Assembly (NCBI GenBank): GCA_017506865.1
Contig: JAFCMP010000535.1
Span: forward strand, 1 to 64,000
DNA: 64,000 nt
Reading direction: 5' to 3'
Origin: Tribonema minus
Lineage: Eukaryota > Sar > Xanthophyceae > Tribonematales > Tribonemataceae
Positions 51,670 to 62,020 of this stretch are shown here, one piece after another (the first letter of the stretch is position 1; each line of letters opens with the position of its first letter). The position numbers were made by a program, and so were the translations under genes. Below the pieces are notes generated by a model that saw only the letters and a program-made list of their open reading frames with translations, did no database searches and was not told the origin of the DNA.

Positions 51670-54313
51670 CTTGACCCCCCCACCCCCCCACCCCCTTGCC
51701 CCCCCCGCCTGTTGCAGCGTCAGCGTCAGCGCCTCATCATGCCCCCTGCTGCGTCATCAGCATCAATGCCTGGTAGTGAACAACTTCACCACAGCATCTG
51801 CTGTGCAGCTGCAGCTACTGTCCAGCTCCGCGCCAGCAGGTGCCGCTCCAGACACCTCAGATCACGGCAACGCAGCGCCTGCACGTATTGCACAAGAAGG
51901 GGCATCAGCATCAGAAACCCCGCAAAGTACTACTTGAAGTATACAATTTAATTAAAATAAACAGCCAGTGCTGCATTGCTGCTTATGATTGTTTCCCTTC
52001 TTTGAAACTCTTGTTCATACTGCAAGTCAAAGTTTGTGTTGGTGACTCTTGCTAGTCTTAGACGTTGGTGTTCCGGCCCTGGAGATCACAACAGACGTAC
52101 GCGTCTGATACACGTCAAATCAATCGACAAAAGTTATGACTTCATATGGTGTATGCAGACTGGCCGAGAGGCGCGGCGGCTGCAGACGCGCGGCGCGACA
52201 CATGCTCAAAGCTCAGCGCGCGCGTACGTCGACTGCGCATTCGATTGAGTCGTAACCCTAACCCTATGGAGCTTTTATTCATACTACAAATTGAACTTTG
52301 TGTTGTTGACTCTTGCTAATAGTAGACTTTGGTGTTCCAGCCCTGAAGATTACAAAAAGATGTACCCGTCTGATAACTGTCATACAAATTGACAAAGGTG
52401 TACGACTTGAATGGCGTATACTCAGACCGGCCGAGAGGCGCGGCGGCGGCAGGCGCGCGGCGCGACACATGCTCAAAGCTCAGCGCACGCATGCGCGCAT
52501 CGGCGGCGTGGAGCTTGCGCATGCCGCCGTCCTCTCTGGCAAGGTTGTGCCTGAAATGTATGCACATGACTTCAAGTCAACCTGAACGCACACGTAGCAC
52601 ACACGCACACCAGTCACCTGCGCATGGCTTCGTTGAACAGGCGCAGACAGTCATACTCGCCGCCAACCTCATGACAAAAGCTCATACACATGACCTGAAG
52701 TCCACGTAGAGCACACCAACAGGTTACTTGGAGTACACACACAGTGTACAACACAGTGTTTGCCTGCGAATGGTTACATTAAAGCTGTCCTCGCCACCAA
52801 AGTCGCATCTCGAGTTCACACACACAATCTGTAGTCCACTCCAAGTACAAGCAAAGTACAGAACACGCAGTGATTCACCTGCGAATTGCCGCGTCGATAA
52901 GGGGCGCACGCAGCCCCATCCTCGCAGTTCACCATCAGCATCGCGCTGCACGCAATGGCTGCGCCGCCCTGCTCCGCCAGCAGCTCCAAGTGGTCGTTCA
53001 GCCGCAGCCCCGCGTAGATGTCGAGATGGTACGAGCCTGTCAGCATCTGCAGCGAGAGCGCACGCAGCATGCACACGCTTGAGTGCATGTCTGGCGGCGG
53101 CACGCGGCCTCGGGAGATGGACGCCAAGTGGCGCTTAAAGCTGTGCGCTGAAACGATGTGCGCTCAAGCAATGCAATGAGCGTCAGCGTGAGGGTCAGGC
53201 AGTGCCGACTGCATCCAAGCGCGCGCGTGATGCGCAGCGACTGTAGTGCTGCACGCTCGCGTCGCTGCGCGCAGATGAGAGCGCCGGAAATGATGACCCC
53301 GCGCAGCTGACCAACGCCGCAGCGGCCGCTTCCGCCAGAGCAAACGCATTCGGAGACCAGCGAGGCGTGCAACATTGTCCAGGCAAAAAACACTAGAGAT
53401 TCAACAACCATCCCTTGCAGGTTGCGCCGCCGTCACGAGACGTCCGCAGGGATCTGGCGCCCTGCACTGCAGATCAGCCGCGCGATCGCCCCGTCGCCCC
53501 GCCGCGGCGCTCCGCGCATCAATTCACAGCGCGCCACCCGCGCAGCACAATGTCATGGTCGGCGCCTCGCACACGGCGGCGCCGCAGCTGCCGCCGCTCC
53601 GCATGCACCCGCTGCCGCGCACGCAGACACACCGTCCGCTGCGCCAGCGGTACATACCTACGTATTCAAAGTACGTACCTGCGGCCTCCCCAGGGTGGTG
53701 ACGTGCAGCGCGAGTGCAGGCTTGTTGTGCGCGGTGACGTGACTTGTTGTGCGCGCAGCTCATGAGCGCGGCGTTCGCAAACTCCGCGCCGGCGACGCCG
53801 CTCACGGCTGGTAGCGCCGCCTGCGCGCGTGTGGGAGCAGCAGGGAGGCGGCGCCGCAGCGGTTGTCAAAAACAATTGAAGTGGAGGATCTGGCGCGTGG
53901 GTGCCGTATAATGTGCTCATATCTACTGTACGCGCCGCAGCAAACAGCGGCGCGGCGCGTCACCCAACGTCGCGCGGGCACAGCAGCACCACTTCCTGCT
54001 GCTTGAAGTAGCAACATATTTTGCCATTACAGTACTGCAATAGCGTGCGCATGCGCGGCAGCGCGCAAACCGCTGCTGCTGCCGCCGCTGTTGCTGCGGC
54101 CTCAGCAGCGCTCAGCTCAGCAGCTGGCAGCGCCATGTGCAACACCAGCATCAGCTGACCAGCAGTAACCACAGCAGTAACAACAGTATGAGCATCTTGT
54201 GACATGATGTGCATACCTGGACAGTAAGGCGCATGAATGAAGTACACACGTGTACTGCACTGCTTGACGTGCAGCTTCAGCATTTGCGGTTTACACCAGT
54301 GCAAGTTGCTCAT
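51670..54313. pseudogene. Exon-like blocks of element B, counterparts of those in A
   Basis: Minus-strand blocks: 52550 to about 52430 (after a TTTCAG acceptor; ADARMRALSFEHVS), 53147-52879 (acceptor CGTTTCAG, 89 codons in phase, LTGSYHLDIYAGLRLNDHLE, donor CGCAG|GTGAAT), about 53812-53675 (AEFANAALMSCAHN) and about 54110-53965 (LLQYCNGK). Plus strand: a C-tract acceptor and block at 51670-51940, and a two-unit tandem with AG plus ACTGGCCGAGAGG / ACCGGCCGAGAGG at 52150 and 52425. Most differences from A keep the blocks open. Function not recognised. Confidence 0.4.
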
Positions 54314-54777
54314 GACTGCGATGAATATTGTAATATGTACACATATATAGGGGACTGACAGCGGGGTTTAAATCCTTGGTGTATGAACTGGTGTATGAAC
54401 ACGTGCGTATGATGGGCTGCCACAGTGCCAACACAGATTTTGATCTGTAAATCATGACTGGAGCACGAACACATGAACACATGCGTGTGATGGGCTGCCA
54501 CAGTGCCAGGCTGAGCACAATACGGTGTTGAGTCCGGCACGCAAATGTATACAGTGCTTGGCATCGCTAGATCAGGAAGATCACGGTATGCAAGGCATCC
54601 CTGCAAATCTGCAAGCTCAAGTGGACAACCGGGCCGGGCGCTTTTGCTACAAACGCAACTGTGCTACCATCCGCGCCCACGTTGCACAGCGCACCGTCAG
54701 GTTATGACCAGTTGATCAGCCGGCGTGTCCATCACAGTGCCAGCAACATTGCGCTGCTGGCGCTCAGAGACACTTGT

Positions 54778-54806
54778 GAAGTATAATATTCTAAATATTA
54801 TACTTC
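54778..54806. repeat. Conserved palindrome in element B
   Basis: The same 13-bp arms as at 35975-36002, with a 3-nt spacer here. Confidence 0.7.
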
Positions 54807-54975
54807 ATTAAGTGCCACACGCACGGCATCACAACGGGTTGGACCGCATCGGGTACGCTCGCAGGCAGGTCACAGAATTGGCTGCACAGCGTTGGTTTGC
54901 AGCAGTAGATAGGCGGCCCGTTTGAACCACTGTGACTGAAGCCAGAGTTGTACTACTCAGTAAAAGTACAAGTAC

Positions 54976-55270
54976 CCGGAGGAGCGCGCCCTAAAGCTCT
55001 CAAGGGCATCGCCCTGGCGCGCTTACGCTCGGCACTGTCGGCAGCGCTCCACATGGCGTACTCTGGCCGTGTCATGACACACATGGCAGAATCCAGGGGG
55101 GGGGGGCACATGGAGGAGGACGTAGGGGAGGACCCCGAGATGCCATTTGGCGGCGGCGGCGTTTGAGTGGTTGTCGTTGCGACACTTTCAGACTGTCATA
55201 CGACATGTAGATTCCTTACAGCTAGATGCCAATCATCTGGGCTTTTTCGCGCCCTGAGCGAGAATTAATA
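54976..55270 (+). mobile_element. 5'-truncated retrocopy inside element B
   Basis: The 295 bp match the reverse complement of 38936 to about 39230 and are flanked by AAAAGTACAAGTAC at 54962-54975 and 55271-55284; element A has that sequence once. It carries the C-terminal coding end (GGHMEEDVGEDPEMPFGGGG) and the 3' tail ending in a short A run. This is what target-primed insertion of a truncated non-LTR copy leaves. Confidence 0.8.
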
Positions 55271-57875
55271 AAAAGTACAAGTACCTCAGTTACTCTTTTC
55301 AAGATGAGGCCCTGGACGTGACTCTTTATGAATGATCAAAAGCGCTACAAAGCATGATATTACAAACATCATTTACAATTGATTGCTGAAACTCATCACT
55401 CTCCTTACATAAATAGCCCCCAGGAGACTTCAAATATTATGCACGAAGGGTTTTTTAAATTCAGACTTTTTGTGAAAGATTGAAACTTCTGATGATGCGT
55501 CACCTGTCTTGCCCATGACGAGCTGCCTGGCCGCTGTCACTGTGCCATGTCGGTCTTGAGCACATGTAGCTGAACAGCTTAAACGTGCTCAATGCTGCGC
55601 TGTGGCCGCCGCCATCACCAGGTCTTGATCACATTACCTGGTAACACAAACACATGGAAGAAAAGAATCGTCATTGTTGCGGAGCACTGTCTAGATGCCT
55701 CACTGTCTCAATGCACTTGAATCTGAGCAGTGACTGCCAGATCAACTGATAGTCAGCAGCAATATAACTCAGTCACTATCAGGGGTTACCATAAGTCTAT
55801 GTACTTGTCATGACAACAACGACGGACTCAGCAACTGCCGTTTAGGGTGTGCTGGATCCTGCGCAAGCTTACTGACGATGCGACATGAGGCGTTCAAGAC
55901 AGAAGAGTTCATTGAAGCGCATTTGATCACACGTGCTGGCAGCAGCAGCAGCAGCAATAGCCAAAGCAGAATCCGCAGCGCCTGCTTGGATAAATCTTCT
56001 CTAGCGCCATGTGAAGCACCATGAATCCATGGCGTTTGTGGTGTTCAGGTAATTTGCTCGTTTCTCAAGACATCTACCAGCAGAACTCACATCAGGCGTG
56101 CGCGCTAGGCCAGCAACAGCATTAGATTACCAAATAGAAGTGAGCAACTGCTTATCACGACTTATGCTTGAGGCATCCCAAAGCGCAGCCTGCTCACCTG
56201 CCGCTGACGCTGGATGCGGTCAGAACTCAACCAAGAGGCTTGCTGCCACCACGCCGCCTCCCTGCTGCTGCGCCATCATGTGCTCTCCTGCCTCTAGTTT
56301 TGCCCTCATACATACGGTACCCCCCATACACCTAGTTGATATAAAACCTACCAGCCCATAGTATGCCTGGCACACTACCCTAACCCTAATCCTCAGCTCC
56401 AGGGTTGGCAGTTAAGGCCTTAACGCAATCACTGGCACTTAATTACTCATACCAGGATTCGGTAGCCGCGGGGGGACCCCCGCCCTGCCCTCCCAGGGTC
56501 GCTCAGGGCTGCGAGTGGCAGCTTGGGCCACACACAGGGCCTCACTGCGATGTAGCTGTAGAGCATACGAGGCGATGTGTTTTGCACTCTAAAGTGGGTG
56601 GTTGCACGCCACATGACTGTGCGGAAGAGCTGCAAAAACCCCACAAGTGCCAAAAGTGCAACTGCCACATACTGAAACACCGCGCGCGTGTGGTATGGTG
56701 CTCTGCACAGGTTGTTGTATCATGAAATCAGATTTCATGGTACAGCTGTTGTGCTGATCAAAGGCGGATTCGCGGAAGATGGTGCACCAACAGCAATATC
56801 TGCTGTCTGCCTGCCCGAAGTATGTGTGCAGTCGTCTGTACAACGCATTCATTCCTATACGCGGTGAATTCGCCAAGGATGTGGCACGTGACACGACATG
56901 AGCAGCATCGGAATCGTTTTCGCATCATGCCACATCTAAAAGTATGCATTGAAGATACCACATGATAGCCACTGCAGCGCCTAGGGTGCGCCTGCCTGTG
57001 TGCTGTCGAGTGCGAGGCCCAGATGACAAGAGTGTCAAACGATGCATCTGCAAACAACTAGTCAACCTGTGTTGCGCCACACTTGATACCGATGTAAGCG
57101 GTGACGCCAATGAATCAACGCTCAATGCAGCGCCCTGCACTGCTGGCCTGTAAACTGCAAGCCTGCAATGCGCTGCCCTCAAGCCCCCATTTCCGCCTCT
57201 GTCAGACATGCCCTGCTCCAAGATCAGTGTAGATTCTGAAGTCCTTTATGGGTCCGCCACCTGTGCCAGCAGCACAACGTCGACCACGGCACTAATGCCG
57301 TCAGCGCTCACGATGCATGCACATGCTCTACTGAGATTTTGCAGTGACATCTTAGTAATACAGACTGTGCAGCCTCACCTTTTCAAGTACACATGAGGGT
57401 ACGACCCACCACAACAGCTCAAATACCCAGTTGCAACACAAGTTTGGAGGTCGTAGAAAATGAGAATCGTGGTGGCAGCATACTGATAAAATGCTCGCTG
57501 TAGAATCCGTGTATAGTATCTGCGGCAAAGGGGTTTTGATTACCTCAAAAGGACTGCCATGGCGCACCGGGCCACATTACATCTCCACACACGCCTTGGC
57601 GCATCTGAAACTTGAAGATCATTTGAACGAGCTTATGCGGTACTCGCTTGATTTTATATGTGATTCGTAGGAAAAATACATGCTGCGGTAAAACATGCCA
57701 GCATTCCATCAGAGCAGCTACCCAACGAAGGCAAGTGCTTGCGGACCACCGGTCCACGTGTCTATTTATCCGTAGTTGATGACAATTACTTGCAGGCATG
57801 CGACTTGTCAACGCCATTTAATCAGCATTTACTGTACGAAGTGTTGCTCGTTGACCAGCAAATCTACAGTCCACA

Positions 57876-58008
57876 TTAACAATTATTGCCAGCACAGTTG
57901 CAAGGTTGATCTGTCCATTGCAGGTGGATTGCAGAAAAAGATTAACAATTATTGCCAGCGCAGTTGCAAGGTTGATCGGTCCATTGAAGGTGGATCGCAG
58001 AAAACGTT
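57876..58008 (+). repeat. 66-bp tandem duplication inside the hAT element
   Basis: AACAATTATTGCCAGCACAG and TTGCAAGGTTGATCTGTCCA with flanks occur twice in direct orientation with few differences. Confidence 0.8.
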
Positions 58009-58998
58009 TCACAAGCTCACCATCTCTAGCTCCTTGCGCCAAGTCACGGGGCGACTCCTTCCGCTAGCTGCGTGAGCTCCTGCTCCGACGGCTTGCTGAA
58101 GACCACTCCTGTCGATGATTCTTGCACCATGTGGAGCTTCTGAATTAAGTGCAGGCCTGGACCGCCAATTGCTGTTAACATCGCATCCAGTCAACGAGTC
58201 TGCTGCTTGCTGTTTGGTCATGTCGCCGCTCCCGCAATCGCCATCCCTCCCAGAAAACCCAGCAGCAGCTGAGATCGCTTCAAACCGTCGTCTGCTGCTG
58301 ACACAGCAGCAGCTGTGGGCGCAGGGCCTGTATAAACGACTTGCATGACCGATTCTTGTGCAGCCAGAGGCGGCTTTGAGCTTGATCGCTAGATGTAGCT
58401 CACATCTGAAGCGAGCGTGTGGCAGGCCTGGCTACGGGTACTGGTCCCTTGCATCGCGCGATGCCTGGCAATTGCTTGCTTCGGCCTCGGGACACTGCCT
58501 GATCTGCTGTGATGGTGGCAACTCCTGTCATCGGCGCGCCAGACTGCGACTGCCAGCATGTTTGCTGCCGCCACTACATTGGGTGAAGGTCACCCACCTT
58601 GCACCGGTGGTGTCTGCGCAGCGTCATCGCCTATGCTGGCACCAAGGCAGCAACTGCCAGCATGATGGCCGCCCGAGGGAGGGCAAATTGAGTCCACCAA
58701 CTATGAATAATGACGATTATGCCCCCTTCAGAACAAAATCAGAGGGACATTTTTTGTAATTGGTGGGCCACCGTCACCCCCCCAGCGATCCTAAATAACA
58801 CCACCAATTACAGAGAATTAACCTTAATGGGTTAATTAAGTATTATTAAGTTAAGGTTAATTAAGGGCAGGCAAGAAAAAACAAGAAAAAGTCTAGAAAA
58901 TGCGCAAATCGGTCACGGTATGAACATTTGATAACAAAAGCGCATACATTGATCAATGAAACCACCATGCACCCACTACAGTGCAGTATGATGTAACC

Positions 58999-59664
58999 CT
59001 ACATGTATGCATCCGCCTCATCCAGTATGCCAACTAGCTGTGTGATGATAGTGCCCAAAGGTGCCTTGGTCACCATTCGAGTGCGCACATGCTTGAACGC
59101 CTGCTGGATGTACTGGTTTTCCACCCAGCTAAAGGGCAAATTGGCGGAGATAGTGCCGCGCAAGATGAGCTGCTCGAACTCTGCCTGTTCGTCAGCATCT
59201 AGGGGTGCCTGCCTGCCCGACACCACCGTGAAGTGTCGCTGGCCGCCACTGGCTGAGCGGCCACTGCGCCCGCTGGCTGCTGAGGGGCTGCCAAGGCTGC
59301 TGTCGTCGTTGTCGTGCACGTTGTCCAGTGTGGGCGGCGCCGGCTTGTAAGCCTCCAGCTTGCCGAGAGAGATGCCCAGGTCCACCAAAAGCTGGGCCGC
59401 CTGGCGTTTCTCAGTGTCGATCAAGTGTACGCACTCCTTCAAATGAGCTGCCATACTGCTTTTGACACCAAGACAGCTGTCTGGTGCGCCAGCCCGGTCG
59501 TGTGCCTTGCACCAAGCTTTGTAATGCGACCGGTTTTGCGTTTCGCCCTTGCGAAACATGCCCCACAGCCCAGCAGCAGGGCGCCCCCGTCCCGCATTCC
59601 CTTCTGCTGGCGTTGCTGCCTCTGGTGCTGCCGGCGGCCCCTCATGATCTGCCTCACCCGACAT
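58999..59664 (-). CDS. hAT transposase, N-terminal part (apparently truncated)
   Basis: ATG at 59664-59662 begins a frame of 221 codons. An N-terminal region with GLWGMFRKGETQNRSHYKAW, a cysteine/histidine set and AAHLKECVHL looks like a BED-type zinc finger. The C-terminal part (ISANLPFSWVENQYIQQAFK) matches the conserved block just before the catalytic RNase-H-like domain of hAT transposases. The frame ends at 58999, well short of the usual 600-plus residues; downstream minus-strand frames (58221-58009, 57817-57352) show no clear catalytic motif. It is either interrupted by introns or, more likely, defective. Confidence 0.75.
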   Translation of the reverse strand: MSGEADHEGPPAAPEAATPAEGNAGRGRPAAGLWGMFRKGETQNRSHYKAWCKAHDRAGAPDSCLGVKSSMAAHLKECVHLIDTEKRQAAQLLVDLGISLGKLEAYKPAPPTLDNVHDNDDSSLGSPSAASGRSGRSASGGQRHFTVVSGRQAPLDADEQAEFEQLILRGTISANLPFSWVENQYIQQAFKHVRTRMVTKAPLGTIITQLVGILDEADAYM

Positions 59665-60045
59665 GGCTGGAACCGTGATGTAGGGCACGCGAGTGAAAAA
59701 ATAGCAGCGCTGATGACGTCACCTGCATTTATTAAGGCTTTTTAAGGTTTATTAAGCGCAAGCACCTCTTCCCTTAATTAACCTTAATTTGTTAAGGTGT
59801 TAATTAAGGGGGGGTTAATTAATAGCGTGCCAACCCTGCTCAGCTCACATTCTGCACAATCTAGGTGCACATTCTGCGATCAGGCAGAGACTGGGCAGAG
59901 TTCGGACAGAATGTGACGAAGGCACTTTCTGCCCGTCAAAAACTATACTCTCTGCTCAGTTTCAGTGCACTTTAGGCTCTAGCACAGAGAAACCACCTAG
60001 AGTGGGCCTAAACCGCACAGAATCAGGGCGCCAGGAATCGAGATG

Positions 60046-61447
60046 TTAAGCTTGCTGGCAGGTCCTTCAGCTTGCCAACAATGGAGATTCATTGCAGAGG
60101 ATTGAAATATATATTTGAAAGCAATGGATTGAAAGCAAGGCACTGTATACAATGTCATGCTAGAGCGGACATTCAATTTCTAGCTTGAAGTTAGATCTCC
60201 GAACTTCAAGGCAGAGTCCGAGTCGCCGTGGTTGCAGTCACTGGTAGCGTTACTTTGCTTACCAATGGGGGTGATACTGTAACCATTACAGTAGTGGCGA
60301 GACTATCAGTGTCTTGCCAAGTGACCCTGATATTTGGCTCTCAGGCTGTGCTGGTGCGATGCTCGTGGCGGAGTTGCCTGCAGCAAATTTTCTATCCAGT
60401 GTGCCACTGGGTAGTGTTGTGACCGTGCTGGGATGCAGACTGAGTTCAGAGGCGGCAAGAGCACCGTAAAATATGCGATGCAGTGTTGACCGTCAGTGAC
60501 GTCAGACTCTGCCACCTGCGTCAATGACATGGCCCAGGGGCTTGCCAATAAAAACAAATTTTGATGCCCGATGCGAAATATGATGATGTATGCTCATAGC
60601 GTCAACACCGTCATGGTGGCACCTCTCTGTAATAGCGGTCAAACAACAGTTACTGTGCCATAAGCTTGGAAGTTCTTGGCCTGCAGGTACTACCATAGAT
60701 CAAAAAAGAATCTGATGCTGCTGTAAAGATTTAATTAATATTCGGAGTGCAAGAAAAACTCGAAGCAGTGCAGCTGCTAGTAGCAAGACTTAGTGAACTA
60801 AGCGATGACGTGGTACGGTAACGGTTACCCCTGGGCCAGAAGAGAAAGGCTGCCAGGTGTGCAAGGCTTTGAGTTCAGTGGTACTACCTTTAAAGCCAGC
60901 CTGTCAGTGAGGGTCATCACTGTCACAGTGACATTTGGTTGCGATACTGTAACATGCTGCAGCCTGGGGAGTCCAACATGGTACGTACGTGCCCCTGTAC
61001 CTGGTCCGGAAGGGCCCATTGAGGGCTTTTCTACTATAATTAGTGTGCACGAGCCTTTGAGCGCTGAGTCGCGGCGGTAAATAAAAAGCCAGATCCAATC
61101 ACCAGATTTATGCTGCTGCTGCTCTTTGCTGATCGCCATGGCACTGCCAGTGGTTACAGCAGCTGCAGAATGGCATGACGCAATGATTATTGCTGCTATG
61201 GGAACAGAAAATTTAATGTGCAGTAGGCCACACAAAAAAACAACATCAATGACATAAAGGCCAATTAGGTGACAGTATGTGCTTGAGACGACTTTCACCA
61301 AAAGCCTCAAGTCACCATCTCAGATGTTACAGTTACTGTACTCACACTCCAGGACCTGCATTTAAAAATATGAAAATGTAAACTTTGAGCTGGGACAGCA
61401 CTGACCTCATCACATGATGGTAAAATAACACACCAATACAGGGGGGG
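60046..61447. other. Gene-poor stretch
   Basis: No gene recognised. Many GTTAC/GTAAC and GTCAC motifs recur (for example around 60240-60300, 60820, 60920-60950). A 161-aa minus-strand frame at 60825-61310 has no known match. Confidence 0.35.
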
Positions 61448-62018
61448 TCACGATGTAAGAGCGGGTCCGTCCCGCCAACGTCACCGCTCTTATACCGTGA
61501 CCGCTCCTATATCATCCTTGTGCTTAAGTAGGGTTACACCTAACCCTAGGCTAACCCTAAACCTAGACCTAGGGTTTGAAGTATTTAAGTAGGGTGAGTG
61601 TGCCAACAGTTGAAGTTGGCTACGAATAAAAATGGAAAGCAACAGCACAGTGCTCTACACGCTGTGACTGATCGATGCGCGCTTGAGCGTTGTTGAATGA
61701 AAAATGAATCAAAAAGATCGTTGAGCTCTAAGTGACAAGGGATGGTTAGCCGCAAGTGCCTTCCACCAGTAACCGTGGTCGCCGCTGCTGCCGTCATTGG
61801 CCACGAGTCAAACAGTGCCACCATAACCATGAATAATATCACGCAAAAGCCGCTGTTCAGGCACCGTTCTTGAGGCGGCTAATGGTACTACCGTACTACT
61901 AGGTGGACACGATATAAGAGCAGACAGCCCTGAGCAGCACTAAACCGCTCTTATATATTGTCCAGATCCTTGTTCAGCCGTCAGACCGCTCTTATACCGT
62001 GACCGCTCTTATATCGTA
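61448..62018. mobile_element. Candidate small TIR element
   Basis: TCACGATGTAAGAGCGG at 61448 is inverted as CCGCTCTTATATCGTAG near 62003-62019, and extra internal copies of TATAAGAGCGGT in both orientations lie at 61482, 61909, 61952 and 61984. The interior includes a copy of the dispersed repeat and CCTAAC telomere-like units (61534-61575). No target duplication is clear. Confidence 0.45.
61692..61835 (+). repeat. Dispersed repeat, copy 4 of 4
   Basis: It shares ATCAAAAAGATCGTTGAGCT, CCTTCCACCAGTAACCGTGG and GGCCACGAGTCAAACAGTGC with the other copies. The minus strand reads VALFDSWPMTAAAATTVTGG. Confidence 0.7.
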
Positions 62019-62020
62019 GC

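Larger units (their letters stand above)
56400..59838. mobile_element. hAT-family DNA transposon nested in element B
   Basis: It starts CAGGGTTGGCA and ends TGCCAACCCTG, with an 8-bp target duplication CTCAGCTC (56392-56399 and 59839-59846). Element A shows the unoccupied site. Length is 3439 bp. These ends, the 8-bp duplication and the transposase fragment fit the hAT superfamily. A 66-bp tandem duplication lies at 57876-58008. TTAATTAA-rich subterminal stretches lie at 58795-58870 and 59740-59822. Confidence 0.88.
51040..60045. mobile_element. Element B: second copy of element A, with two nested insertions
   Basis: The TIRs are CATCTCGAATCCTGGCACC at 51040 and its near-perfect inverse ending CGAGATG at 60045. 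Removing the hAT insertion and the retrocopy with their target duplications leaves about 5.25 kb, matching element A (5.21 kb). Subterminal CTTTCTGTGC/CACATTCTGC arrays are present at both ends. No transposase is recognised in the element's own sequence, so movement would need one supplied elsewhere. Confidence 0.8.
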
